From NCBI GenBank assembly GCA_029964075.1, contig CM057149.1:25434197-25498196 (forward strand): DNA of 64,000 nt, written 5' to 3'. Under the pieces are notes generated by a model, which worked only from the letters and a program-made list of their open reading frames with translations, did not search any database and had not been told where the DNA came from. This DNA comes from Patiria pectinifera. Taxonomy: Eukaryota > Echinodermata > Asteroidea > Valvatida > Asterinidae. Made by a program: the position numbers and the translations under genes. This document shows, piece by piece, positions 50,261 through 63,094 of the stretch; positions within the stretch are counted from its first letter, which is position 1, and the number at the start of each line of letters is the position of its first letter.

Positions 50261-51927
50261 TAGCCCCACTAGCTGTGGTACCGCGGGCTACTGAGGACGA
50301 AGTTTTCATAAAATGTGCGGTCCGTTTCTTACATTCTCAGTTTCTTACTTTCTTATGGCTGTATTCTATGATGTCTCACCTAGCTCTACTGAGTGGAGCG
50401 CTGAATTACGGGTACCCCTCCATACTAGCGCTCCACCGATTCACCATACTTTGGTAGCACCATCACAGTAGCATAGTCAAAAACCCACGCGAGGACAAAA
50501 AGACCCCAAAAAAAACGGTAAAGAGATTACAAATGAGAGAGACAGTTATCCTGGATTGATCTATACATTCTTGACATCCCATGAGACCCCTTATAGTGTT
50601 CCCAAACAGCGAACATTTTGGGGAAAAAACAGGAAAATAGTCTGAAAACTTACAGTTCAATGTGTTTGCATGGAGGTTCAGTTCTTGAATTAGCTTGTCG
50701 CTGAGGGCGTCTGACGTGACGTCACTGTCGTTGCTCGATCGCGAAGAAAAACAAGTCGCGCTTTATCAGCGACTGTTTTGTGTAATAATACGTGCTCCTT
50801 GGGTGTGTTCAAAGCCCATACTGTCGTACGGCGCGGCGCGGATCGGAGCACGTATTATTACACGAAACAGTCGCTGATAAAGCGCGACTTGTTTTTCTTC
50901 GCGATCGAGCAACGACGGTGACGTCACGTCAGACGCCCTCAGCGACAAGCTAATTCAAGAACTGAACCTCCATGCAAACACATTGAACTGTAAGTTTTCA
51001 GACTATTTTCCTGTTTTTTCCAAAATGTTCGCTGTTTGGGAACAATATAAGGGGTCTCATGGGATGTCAAGAATGTATAGATCAACCCAGGATAACTGTC
51101 TCTCTCATTTGTAATCTCTTTACCGGTTTTTTGGGGTCTTTTTGTCCTCGCGTGGGTTTTTGACTATGCTACTGTGATGGTGCTACCAAAGTATGGTGAA
51201 TCGGTGGAGCGCTAGTATGGAGGGGTACCCGTAATTCAGCGCTCCACTCAGTAGAGCTAATGTCTCACCTATCACTTCTGGGATGCTTAGGTCTAATGAT
51301 GTTCAATTTTCCGAGATATTCTTCAATCTTTCTGGAGAATCCCCATATCAATATGCACTCGTGAAACGTCTGGTGGTGATGGCAGCCATTTTGAATGTGA
51401 CAAGAGATGACCTCAAGCTGTGACGTCGCGTTTATGCAAATTGCTTGTCGAGCGCGCGAGGGCGCGAGTCGCAAATGCGACGGCTGTTTCCTGTACCATG
51501 CATTTATCGTCAGGGGCCACGTGCACTGATCTCTATTCAGGATCTACGGCACAGGAAACAGCCGTCGCATTTGCAACTCGCGCCCTCGCTCGACAAGCAA
51601 TTTGCATGAACGCGACGTCACAGCTTGAGGTCATCTCTTGTCACATTCAAAATGGCTGCCATCACCACCAGACGTTTCACGAGTGCATATTGATATGGGC
51701 TCCAGAAAGATTGAAGAATATCTCGGAAAATGGAACATCATTAGACCTAAGCATCCCAGAAGTGATAGGTGAGACATCATAGAATACAACCATAAGAAAG
51801 TAAGAAACTGAGAATGTAAGAAACGGACAGCAGATTTTATGAAAACTTCGTCCTCAGTAGCCCGCGGTACCACGGTGTGTGGCCAGAGGTTCAGCGCAGC
51901 ATACCGACGGCCACACTAGTGGGGCTA
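50261..51927. mobile_element. Outer MULE-like foldback element with 9-bp target duplication CGCGGCAGT
   Basis: Starts TAGCCCCACTAG and ends CTAGTGGGGCTA; CGCGGCAGT is directly repeated at 50252-50260 and 51928-51936. Its two arms (50261-50380 plus 51270-51500, and 51540-51927) are long inverse copies, but the left arm is split by the inner element. A 9-bp duplication fits Mutator-like or other long-TIR families. No transposase frame seen. Confidence 0.85.
50381..51259. mobile_element. Inner foldback element with 10-bp target duplication ATGTCTCACC, nested in the outer one
   Basis: Starts TAGCTCTACTGAGTGGAGCG and ends with its exact inverse. The arms of about 415 bp are nearly identical and enclose a loop of about 45 bp near 50797-50840. 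ATGTCTCACC is directly repeated at 50371-50380 and 51260-51269; the outer element's other arm shows the uninterrupted sequence at about 51764-51775. Confidence 0.92.
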
Positions 51928-52634
51928 CGCGGCAGTAAGTTGTTCACTTGTTGTCGGTTGTGTAGCTAGCCCGACTAGCCGCGGTGTAGTCAGGGGAGTC
52001 AGCTGGTCAGTGCGCAGGGTTCGGAAAAGTGCCTGCATTTATTTGCAGCGTATGCATAACTCGCTTGGTAAAATGAATATTCATGAGATCGGGGGACCAC
52101 ATTCATGATTCATGACATTTGGAAATTCATTTTCTTGAATTGATAACTAAAAGTAAAATGTAATTAACAGACAAGTTAAGGTAGTCAGACTAGTGAGTTA
52201 GTCTTTAATTTAAAAGAAAGTTGTAACAAAAATAACAAAGTTTGAACGCACACCACATATTAGCTGAAGTAATCCCAGCTCCAATGCTCATCAGGAATTC
52301 AACATTAGAACTGGAGGTCAATCTACTTTGTATCAAGTGGGAGAAAATGCCGGATGCAGTCACATTTTGGCCCCCAGTAAAATGGTCCTTTTCCCCTATT
52401 GTTTTCCCCAAACCCAGATGAGATTAAACATACATTTTGTACCTAATAGTACATGAATACATGCAGCAGTTTCATACACGAAGCTAATGAATCACTTGAA
52501 ATAGAACAACAGTGACTAAAATATGAAAAATATTGATGATTTTGGTGGCTTCTTGAGAAGAACCATCCAATCTCGCTGTCACGGCTGTGTTTAGTTGTTT
52601 GTGCGCATGTGCATGTGTCAGTCAGGTTGACCAG

Positions 52635-52745
52635 ATGAAAATCGAGAAATTGATGGAAAAAATCAAGAATCGAAAAATCTGCTAGATCATACGCTTCAGT
52701 TGAGCGAATGATCCAGCAGATTTTTCAATTCTTGATTTTTCCATT
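52635..52745. repeat. Hairpin with about 40-bp arms
   Basis: GATGGAAAAAATCAAGAATC...ATCTGCTAGATCAT is followed by its near inverse after about 16 bases. Confidence 0.8.
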
Positions 52746-52896
52746 AATCACACTACTTCCAATGCATGCTTTGCTTTAGGCCTCCAGGCCCAAGTCCATC
52801 ATACTCCATCAGTATTTACATCGAGTCAAACCAGGCCTGCAGGACCAAGTCCCCCAAAATGGGGGATGGATTTGGATGGAGTTGGGGCGGTTAGGG
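52742..52896. mobile_element. piggyBac-like MITE, member 3 (inverted, left end lost)
   Basis: Inverse of the 12864 element body; its right end GGTTAGGG abuts the TTAA at 52897-52900, which also borders member 4. Confidence 0.7.
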
Positions 52897-52900
52897 TTAA

Positions 52901-53182
52901 CCCTAACTCCCTTCCGCATTTTTGCTTGGATGCGATGTCAATCCTGCCAAATCCGCCAACTGCCTTTATGTAAAAATAAATTGCATACAGCCTCAATCCT
53001 GCAAAATCCTCCGTTATTTCTTGAATGTGGTCATTGGAAGGGTGACCACTGCCTCGATCCTGCAAAATCCTCCAGCAATCACTGTTGCAGAGACATTTTT
53101 GCCATTTAGCATGTTTAGCCTCAATCCTGCAAAATCCTCCCATTTTGCAAAGAGGATTTTGGTGGATTTGGGAAAGTTAGGG
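52901..53182. mobile_element. piggyBac-like MITE, member 4
   Basis: CCCTAACTCCC...GAAAGTTAGGG between TTAA 52897-52900 and 53183-53186. Contains at least four copies of CCTCAATCCTGCAAAATCCT. Confidence 0.82.
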
Positions 53183-53644
53183 TTAATTTTAACATTAAAC
53201 ATGTAAAATGCCATGGGTTTCAGGAAAAAAAATGTATGTGAATAATTTTCAAGAACATGTACCGGTATCATGCATAAATAATTATCATATTGTATTTTTC
53301 ATTATGAGTGTGAAAGGTATTTATTGAATATTTGATTAAGTTGAATGCAATGTACAGTTACAGTCAACATGTCGACAGCTGCGGACACAGCTGTGAGTGC
53401 TAAGTCTACAAAAACACACACTGCATGTGTTGTACCATGTAATTTGCATAAATAACATGTGGCTTTAGTTTACTGCCTTTTCATTAATTTGTGTGTGCAA
53501 GACAGAAATCGCTTGTTTCCCCAAAAACCTGCATGGAAAAAATATTTTCAGCCATAGTTGTATACATGTATCTACCAATCTACTAGTAAAACCAAAGTTA
53601 GTACTTTTTATTAATAGTACAAAAATTGATAAGGCTTGGCTTGA

Positions 53645-53870
53645 CCCTAACCTCCCCAACTCCATCAACCTCTCCTCCCATCCCCCCATTTTGGTGGATT
53701 TGGGGGGACTTGGTCCTGCAGGCCTGGTTTGCCTAAATATTGATGGGGTATGATGGACTCGGGCCTGGTAGCGTAAAGCAAAGCATGCATTGGAAGCAGT
53801 GTGATTGATGGATTTTGGCAGACTTAGTCCAGTAGTTTAATAAAAGACATGAGGGAGTTTCTGTTATCCC
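53645..53870. mobile_element. piggyBac-like MITE, member 5 (decayed ends)
   Basis: Starts CCCTAACCTCCCCAACTCC after TTGA and follows the 12864 copy closely, ending near GAGGGAGTTTCTGTTA where the TTAA is lost. Confidence 0.7.
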
Positions 53871-54600
53871 ATTTTGCCATTTGCAAACATCTTGTATTAT
53901 AATACATTCGCTTTCAGATGAATCAGGTATTATTGTATTATTCATCACAGATCAGATATAAATGAGTGGGGTTTAATATTTAATTTCTGGTTTTTTTTAT
54001 AAAAAAATGTTTATCGTCCTTCCTTGTTGGAAAAGGAGGCCCTTTTTATTCATGTTTTTTTTTCTCAAAATGGCCGCCCATTAAGTTATTTAAATTGTTT
54101 TCAAATTGTATTGCTTGCATGCCATTTGTTACTTTTATAATATCACCATTGGTTATTTTATCAGATGCATCTCCATTCATATTGAATTGTGCTATTCAGT
54201 TCTTTGCCACTGTGGTACAAAATGTACATTTGCACTCACTTGAGCTCTTAGGTTTGCCCATTGCCGAGAGTGAACTTTTATACACGAAGTGACCATTTAG
54301 CTGCGCAACGTTTTAAAAAATTTAAACATCTTAGACGAGGATAATAACAGCATTTACTACGGCTGTTTTGTGTGGGAATTTGTTCGTGAAACAGTCGTTG
54401 GTTCACATCAGCCCGCCATTTTGGAAAATTATTTTGTGTGACTTTCTTCGGAATTGTTTGGCAACTCTAAAATTATGTTACAAGTAAAATAAAAATTCAT
54501 TTTCTTCAAACATGAGGTGGTGAGCGTCTTGTATCAGCCTTGATAAGTTGTGCAATAACGGGCTCCACTACTCGTCCTCCTCCACAGTGAGTCTGTTACC

Positions 54601-54766
54601 TTCCCAGCATTAAATAATGCTGGTACACATTTAACACCTTGGTTGAGAGGAGTAATTGAGGTAAAGCGCCTTACTCAAGGGCACAACACGCATGGCCACA
54701 GCGGGGCTCAAACCCACAACCTCATGATCATGAATCCTGTGCTCTACGGCTAGACCACACATGCCC
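54601..54766 (-). mobile_element. tRNA-derived SINE
   Basis: Reverse complement has TGGTCTAGCCGTAGAGC (A-box region), TGGGTTTGAGCCCC (B-box), then TTGTGCCCTTGAGTAAGGCG, a body common to marine SINEs. Confidence 0.7.
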
Positions 54767-56696
54767 TTTAAAAATGTAATGATGTTCCAGCCACGTCTCT
54801 TCATTCAAGCATTTTTGCTGCATGCTGATTGGCTACACAATGAAATAAGCTGATCCGGATGCGCGCACGACGTCACAACTTCATATCACACAGGTCGACT
54901 GTGACTGATTCTGTCGCAGTGCAACTGATGCCGATCGTCGCAGTTAAACTCGAGTCGCAAACAACCGGCGACTGATACCGTATGTTCCCGATGGTCGTAG
55001 CTCAGATGTCAGGCACAGCGCGATCCTGAAAAGTCAATTGCTGAGTGTTCTGTGTCGTCGCAAGGTCAGCCTAAGGGTGGCCTTTCATGTACATTCATGA
55101 GTACTTGGTGATGTCGTTCATTTTCCCATTCATTTCTCCATTCATGTTAAGGCCAGTTCATACTTAATGCGAATGCAATGGCAAGCGAATTTGACGTCAC
55201 AAACCATTGCTGCAAAATTTGCAAGAGTTGAAATATGTATTCAACTGTTGAGGAGTTTTCAGCGTGAACAACCTGCCGTGACGTTACCAATTTGCAGTCG
55301 TGTTTGTTTTGGCGCTGGGTATGAACTGGCCTTTATTTTTGGATTCTTGGTTCCTTCTTCTTAGTGCTCTTACACTGTATGATGCTACACGTACACGTTT
55401 GTTGAAGAACATGAACTCATTGGACTTCCTCGGGATACGGCATCCTTATGGTACATACACTTTGTGTACGCACAGCTTTAATTTCAGTGTTTCCTTTGGT
55501 GCTGAACCCTTGCATGTTTTCATCATTTAGCGCTGTCATGGCTGTGCCTGGTCATTTCAACTAACAACAAAATCGGAATTCAGACTGAACGTATTGACTG
55601 CTGCCAAGTGAGGGGTGTAACGATAAAGGATAAAAAATAATATCACTTGATTTATGCTGAAATACATGTACCGGTATGTATTGCAGTTGCAGTTGCAAAC
55701 TGCAAATGGCATGGCTTAGCAAAAGAACAACATGTTTACTTTTTACTGAGCATTTTAGATGTTCCATGTTTGTAAAGTATTTATTTGCCACGAGGAGTGG
55801 AATGGGGATTGGGCTCATTGCTTTCCAAGAGCTTGTAGTTGTACACTGTACAGTTTTGCAGATATGTACATGTACGTACATTTACCACTTCAACAGTTAC
55901 AGGTCAATATGTATGTACGTGTACGTATACCTATTTCATGTAGATACATGTAGCTTGAGTTGGCTGGCTGATTTAGCCAGTTCACACCGGAGGCCATGAT
56001 AACATGCACTGGCTGTTTTTGTGCACAGGCACGGCTGACGGGTTAAGACGACAAGATTGCCTTGACTCGCCTCTGTTGTGCACGGCCCATTGTTGTACAA
56101 TTTACGCGCCATTGCACACCCCGAAGTATTGAACTATATGAGGTTTTGGCAAGAAATATCGTACAAATACAATGTACCGGTACTGTTGAAATGACTCTTG
56201 TGAATTATTTGTGGCATTTGGCTGTGTATCAGTATCTTTTGAAAATTTCGAAATTTTTGGCAAAAATAAACCCGGCGCGAAGTGGTTAAGACTGTGGAAG
56301 GAGCATGTGTACCTTGTACACGTGTTTACAATTAAACACTGGATGTATACATGTAGTATACATTGTACATGCATAGGTGCTGCAATCAATGGAATACACT
56401 TGTAGTACGTGGTTACACGTACATGTTTATGTAGTTTTTATGGTTGTAGAGTGAATGATCAAATGCTTTTTAATAAAAATTTACAGTAATTATGATGATT
56501 AATTGAACGATCGTTACACCCCTGCTTTTCTCATATGCTACCGGTACACATAACATTGGCTCATCATCCATCATTGTTTATCCTCAAATGGCTATCATTT
56601 TTTTGCGGCTGAATGCTTTGCCTGGGAATTTTGTAGCATTGCTAGTTACTATTGTGATGTAAGATGTATTTCTGTGTTTTTTTGGTTTCTTTGAAG

Positions 56697-56753
56697 ACTT
56701 AGCTGGAGCAATGTCAGTACGTCAACAGGTTCAGGATAGCACCACAAAAGAAG
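56697..56753 (+). CDS. Candidate 57-nt cassette exon of the SLC35A2/A3-like transporter
   Basis: Between a pyrimidine-rich acceptor (TTTCTTTGAAG) and a donor (GAAG|GTGAAT) lies a 57-nt open segment in phase 1-1 (DLAGAMSVRQQVQDSTTKE when joined to exon A). It has no stop, its length is a multiple of three and it is hydrophilic, so it could be included or skipped without a frame change. It contains an in-frame ATG that could serve as a start in a shorter mRNA. Confidence 0.45.
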
Positions 56754-59225
56754 GTGAATTTTTGTACAGAAAATTTGCTATTCTTGTTCATGTTGTTAAG
56801 AAATAGAAAACAAAAGTGTTTTCCACTCTGAGTAAAAAGTGATGAGCTTGTAAGGTTGTTAAGAGAATATCTTGAAATCCTGGTACCGATACCGGTATCT
56901 TAAGTTAAAGTAAATAACGGGGAAATTAGATTTATACGTACGTAGGAGATTGACGTTTAGAAAAGCTTCCATTAATGGCAGTTTTTGCTTGTGCCAGAAG
57001 GGCCAGCCTATGTCTCATCATGTTCATACACAAGTCGGCCATTGTACATGTGTACACTGTATTAAATTGAAAGTGAGGTAATATTTTCATTTTGTGAAGT
57101 TGGGAGTGGAAATTGAAGCAATGACATACCGGTAGGCTAAGGTTAATTACATGCCACATGCATGAAAAGAATAGCAGTTCTAAATTGATTGACTAAATTG
57201 TTTGCACTCTGGGGAGTGGGGCCAGCTTCACTAGGCTTGCTTCGTCTGGTTCCTCCTTTTTCTATTCTTGGCTATGCAATTTGCAAGTACTCTTTACCAT
57301 AAATTTATTTTTATGCGTCTGAGTTCATTAGGCCTAACGTTTGTGTGACACTGCACACGGACCGTGAAGGACAAAGAGTCAGCTGTAGAGGACAATATGC
57401 CGGAAGCCATCAGCTGTAAAATTAAAGCTGTAAAAAGTGGTCAAGTCAAAGCTAATTAATACTTGGTGGCACAAGTAAGCATGCTATGGAAAAAAATTAG
57501 CAATATATTGTACACTGTACATATATGCATTACTTCTCGTGCACAATTTTTGTTCCTACTGGTATTCATCCCTTTTCCTGTTCCCCCCTCCCCCCCCCAA
57601 AAAAAATTCTGTTCTGTTACTATATTTTAACATTACTACATTTTAATTTCCCCATATTTCCTCATATTCAAGGCTTTGTTGTAGTACATGTACATGTACA
57701 TGTACCAGCTTATGGTGTTTGAAAATGTTAGTTTTATTAGTTGCTGCATGTTGTAGTACAGAGTAACTCAATCTGCATGCTCTATTGCTCTTCACCATGT
57801 TCACTAACTTCACATGTACCGTACATGTAGTTATGGAGGTACATGTAACGCTAAACTCGTTTATAGCACTTGTTTTTTGTTTTTTGTTTAAATGTGTGAC
57901 AGTGTTGTACAATGTACGTAAGTTGTATGGCTGTATTCATTTCAGTGTTATTTGCACTGCCCATAATGTATACATATGGAATAAATACAACAATTTTGCA
58001 AAATTAAAAGCTACATACATGTAGGCCCTATGTACTTCACTATGTGCTTGTGCGTAATGCTCTTGCCAACTTTTAAATGCCAAGTTTAGTTGCAAGCCCT
58101 CAGTTTAATATTGCTTCAGCTGACGGCAATCCAACAGATGTTTCTGTAAAGTGCAAACATATTTTGCACACGAAGATAAACCTACGGCACACGATAATCG
58201 AAGTGACTAATTGCAATAAGGGTTCTTACTGTCAACTGTAGCCATCTCACACACTGTGTTGACATACAATGTATAATTAATTTTTAAATACATGTAGTTG
58301 GTTTAAAGAAATTTCATAAAATGTGCATTATTGCTTACCAAAGTGGGAATCTAGTGAACAGGAATTTATTCTCTTCGTCAGCTGCTGGTAGTCTGCAACA
58401 TCAGCTTTTTGTCTGTAATGGCGCATGCCTCCCATCTTTTCAGTATTAACGGTATGGTACACGTAGTGCATGTAATATTGTGTTATAGGCTCAATCCTGC
58501 AGAAACAGTTTTGGCACTCGCTGGTAGATCTGTTCCCTAGAGGACTACATGTAGTTCGTCCGCTGCCCGGCAGAAGGGCATGTGACTAGCATTCCAGACA
58601 CGAAAATCACTTTTCAAGAAAATTGCATTGGAAGGCTTCACTGTTCCCATGTGTATTCTGAATCCATGTTCTCCCACGCGTATTATAAATCATACAAGTT
58701 TTAAATTTGTCACACGTTTGAATCATAATTTTTGGAACAACTTGTGCTAATTTCCGATGCTTAAACTTCTGCTAATTTCCAATGCTTAAACTTAAAATGA
58801 AGGCATGGTAGTTTTCTGCACATGCCCTTTCTAGGAACATTTTGGTGCAGGGGTGTGAAATCTCAGCTTTAAAGCTGATTTCAACTTTTTTTTGTATTGG
58901 ATTTCAGCTCTTTTTCAGCTCTTTTCCTCACTTACTGTGTAAAAAAGTATATTAGAGATTTCCAAAGTTCAGCTTTTTTTACACCTTTTCCAGCTGTTTT
59001 CAGCTATTTTTATCAGTGGTCACTCTCACCCCTGTTGGTGATTACGCTTTTGGCATAAAGGACGTACATGTACCTGGTACTTGCATGCCCTTCTGCCATG
59101 TCTGCCATGTCTGCCATGTCTGCCAGGCACACAATGAGTTATGCTACATGTACCGGTATGAACTCTGTGCTGGAACTGTGTGTTTGTAACTGTAAGGTGG
59201 TGCTGCGTTGATATTTGCTAGGAAT

Positions 59226-59583
59226 TGTAGCCTCAATCCTGCAAATCCTCCAATTGGCCGCATGGAAAATAGCAGCCTCAATCCTGCAAATTCCTCCATT
59301 ATCTCTTGAATATGGTCCGTGGAGGGGTGACCACTGCCTGAATCCTGCAAAATCCTGCGGCATGAGTGCTGGCCAGTGACATCCTGGAGCAGTACGGAGG
59401 ATATCAAGCATAAGCTAGGCCTATATTCATGCATGGCTGAGCAAAAACAATACAAGGTCCGGCCCAAGACCTTGACAAAATGCATCCTACGTAATCAGTA
59501 ACGCACTTTTGCCATGTAACCTCAGTCCTCTAAATTCCTCCACTTTGGCATAGAGGATTTGAAAGGATTCCAGGCGGTTAGGG
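59226..59583. mobile_element. piggyBac-like MITE, member 6
   Basis: Three to four copies of AGCCTCAATCCTGCAAAT-type words; right end GGCGGTTAGGG next to TTAA 59584-59587. Left end not found. Confidence 0.65.
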
Positions 59584-60419
59584 TTAATGCTCTTGAAGAA
59601 TGCATCACATGACCTTTTTCGACAGTGATGTTCACAGACTCCGAACATCCACATGTGAAATGACTGCACCTGAGTACATGCTAACATGACCCCAAGTGAC
59701 TCTCATTGTCTTTCAGTACTGGATGTTACTCTTTGTTATTTTTACTATTCGGGGGAGGGGGGGGGGAGCTACTTGTGCACGAAGTCGATAGAGGCACTTC
59801 CTAACCAAAGTTGGATTTAAAACCAAGTTGGTAATTGGCTGGGTTTTATTCGCTGCCCGCCGCGCACCGCGCTGCGACATGGGCAGATACACCGCACACC
59901 ATCCCACGACACGGGTGTGGTACATGACACTTCAACGCAATGTGCATCCTCTGCCCCAATATGCGTGTTCGTCGAACCCCGTTAATTTTGTTTTCATGTC
60001 GAACCCAGCCTATGATAATAAACATGACACACTGCGCCGTGCTACCGGTAGATATTGGGGGCGCCGACATACATGTACAGTTAACACGACCATCCAGCAA
60101 CTTGTTCTCAGGACTTTTATGCAAGAGTCAAAAGTCAACTATAGGCTCTACTGTTTTTGCCCATGACTAATGTTCAACCTGGAAGTGCCAGCTCACTGTC
60201 CTTTTAAAATGTTCACATTCTCACCATTGGAGAGCATACATTCTATAATGCTTGGTGCCCATTAGATAATGTACCGATATGATCAGGGCTATCACTAATT
60301 TTGAGAGGACCAACCACTCTGTGTTGCCAGACATGGTTTTCTGTCTGAGCTGCAAGTTCTCATAGCCGTTTTGACTCACTGACATGACTGACCTCATATT
60401 GTTCGATTGCCCACATGTA

Positions 60420-60500
60420 CACACTGTACATGTGCATACATGTACATGTACATGTACATGTACAAACTTTTAATGTACAATGTACATATGTACCGGTACA
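60420..60500. repeat. (ACATGT)n palindromic hexamer array
   Basis: Runs of TACATGTACATGTACATGTA, then interrupted copies. Shorter arrays of the same unit are at 41401-41420 and 57684-57702. Confidence 0.85.
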
Positions 60501-61693
60501 TACAAACTGTACATACACAAACAAACATACCGTACCATGGAACTAATCCCACATTCTCACTGCATGAAATATGTTACATAATGTGATTAACTAATTAACT
60601 AATTACTGTACAAGTATGTACACAGTAGATACATGCATGTCTGTGCTTTGGGAGTGTGGCACCGCCCCTCCCCCCCCCCAAAAGTTCCCTTTTTTTTATA
60701 TAAAACTCATGGGCTAAAAGTTACCTGATGTTACTGGTTATACGTGTGATGTTATACACACACATTGTTACAATGAACCCTTTTTAGTTTTATGGATAGC
60801 ATGGATAGATCAGAATTGTGCAGTGAAGGTACCGGTACCGCACATGTATGCTGCGTGTTGCATCCTGGGATAGTTTGTGCGACGAACTGAAGTATCGGAT
60901 ATCGACTTAAGTCTGACTTGAGTCAAGTCTAAGCTGAATAAGGAGTCCCCCTAATTCATAAGCCGAATAGAAAAAAATACAGCTAACTTAGTGTGAATTG
61001 ATTTGGTTTCATTCAATGTCTCATTGGAAATTTCACAACTTTTGTAATGCTACCAAATTATTTGTTTGGGTGCCACACTAAAAAAAGCATGAGAATAAAA
61101 CCCTTCTTCTTTAAGTTTTAAGTATGTTACATGTGTGAATTCACTGGACAACGTTTTTTGTTCACAACAATCTGCACGTACTGGTATTTTGTATTCATTT
61201 TTTTTTTAATGCTTCTTTGCAGTCTAGTGAATACTGATAATATATTTTTTTTCATGCACACTAAAGCTTTATTGGCCTTAAAGCCCATTGAACCGTGCAC
61301 TTTTGGCAGATGCTAGGTCTGAACGCTTAGCACTCTGTTGTGTGTAGCAAAGTTTCCTACATGTATTCACAGTGGTTCAGTGACTGCGGTACATTTCCAG
61401 ATGTCATTGTATTACGTAAAGGTATGGATACGTCTAGTTCAGACACCTTTCTGTTCTTATAAGGTCATCAAACACGATTCTGATTGTAAAAGTAATGGGC
61501 CATTCTTATCTTTGAAAAGGGAAGTACATGTGTTAAACTGTGTGATGTGGACCGACCGTGCACACATCATGTACTTTCTCCCTTTTTATCACAACACTTT
61601 TTATCAGAAAGTGCAGTCCTGCATTTACTGCATTTTGGAGGTTTTGCTAATTAATCACAACAGACGATAGGCTGATTGCGTTCATAAGTAAAT

Positions 61694-61971
61694 TTGAGGC
61701 TTTGCATGGTGGAGATACTAATGAATGAAAGGTTTGCGGAAACAGCATGTGGGAGTAATTCTTCAAACTATTAAGAGAATGGTTCTGAAAAGAACCAGAG
61801 GTTTAAACTCGACGTTCTGGTCAGTATGCTCTGACTGTCTTCAGGAGAGTGCCCATGATGATGGTCAGAGCATACTGACCGGAACGTTGAGTTTATACCT
61901 CTGGTTCTTCTCAGAACCATTCTCTTAATTTGAGGAATTACTCCCACATGGTGTTCCCACGAACGTTTCGT
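61694..61971. mobile_element. Palindromic hairpin element, copy 2
   Basis: GAGGCTTTGCATGGTGGAGA..., arms with GACGTTCTGGTCAGTATGCT and its inverse, loop near 61845. Related to 47112-47449. Confidence 0.8.
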
Positions 61972-62750
61972 GCACTATGAATTCATAGATCTGCATGTGG
62001 TACAAAATGTATATATTAGATTTGATTTGTACATTCAATTATTTTCAGTCACTGCTTATTAATCCCTGAGATTTTGTACGAATCCATACAATTTGCCAAT
62101 TGCCAAACCAACACCAACAGGTCTACCGGTACTTCTCGACATGCACAAGTGCAAAGAGTGTTTCTTTACGGATACGTGGGATTGATACAGAGGTTTTAGC
62201 CCAAACTGGTCCCAGTGCAAGGCATGCAGTACTGGTACATCAGCTTTTCCTATTAAAATTCCCTGCACAGTCCCATTTTGTCTATAAAAAAGAAAGAAAA
62301 TATCGTGGGGTTATTCCATCTTCAACAGGCCGGTTTGACATACCTGTACATGTACTTGGTGTGAAAGTAAATGTGAATTGCAAATTTGCATTGTTATGCA
62401 ACTGTGCACCCTACAAATGTATTTTAGGCAAAAAACTCAAACCCCATGCAGCGTCCAGCCTATACATGTACATGTACGGTATCATTGCGGATGTCACGTG
62501 ATGTGCCAACATTCACTTTGCAGTTTTGCATGTGTGAAGTACATGTACCAGTATGGAGAGGTCTGCCCTTATCCCATAATTGCTTATAGTCAATTTGTAT
62601 TACATTGCATACAAGTATTCACTCCTTGTTGAATCCAAAAGCCACAAAGTGCGTGGGTGTAACAATAACAGCCTGGCTGCATTTGGGGCAGTTTAGGAAC
62701 TACCGGTGCATGTACTGGACTTATGCAAATTGTTTTTTTTTTTTCCTCAG

Positions 62751-63094
62751 GCGCGGCCACCCACCTTAATCTGAAGTATGTCAGCCTGGTCCTGCTGGTT
62801 CTTCAGAATGCCTCCCTCATCCTCACCATGCGCTACACGCGCAACCAGCCCGGCGCCATGTACTTCTCCACCACGGCGGTCTGCGTGACGGAGTTTGTCA
62901 AGATGACCACATGCGTCTTCATTTTACTCTACCAACACAAGGGCAACTTTGTGGAGCTGGGCAAGCTCCTGTGGAACACCATTGTGCTCCAGCCCATCGA
63001 CACTCTCAAGGTGGCCATCCCTGCTTTCATCTACACGGTGCAGAACAACCTGATGTTCATAGGGGTCTCCAACCTTAGTACGGCAACGTTTCAG
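62751..63094 (+). CDS. Golgi nucleotide-sugar transporter, SLC35A2/SLC35A3 type (partial; continues past the window)
   Basis: A 344-nt exon with acceptor TTTTCCTCAG and donor CAG|GTATGT encodes LKYVSLVLLVLQNASLIL-TMRYTR (membrane segment 1), STTAVCVTEFVKMTTCVFILL (segment 2) and DTLKVAIPAFIYTVQNNLMF-IGVSNLSTATFQ (segment 3 and the start of 4). The LKYxSL, TMRY, DTLKxAxPxxIYTxQNNL and SNLxxATxQ signatures define the SLC35A family of Golgi antiporters that import UDP-galactose or UDP-GlcNAc in exchange for UMP. QNASLIL and the GN.. loop are nearer to SLC35A2 (UDP-galactose); LTMRY is nearer to SLC35A3 (UDP-GlcNAc). I cannot settle the substrate from this piece. The remaining exons, including those for the later helices, lie beyond 64000. 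Confidence 0.92.

Noticed and set aside
50695..50948. Paired open frames MSLRASDVTS... on both strands
   Set aside because: They are the two inverse arms of the nested foldback element, not genes.
62100..62501. 133-residue plus-strand open frame in the transporter intron
   Set aside because: No splice partner, motif or family likeness, and it ends in TACATGTA-repeat-encoded residues; probably chance.
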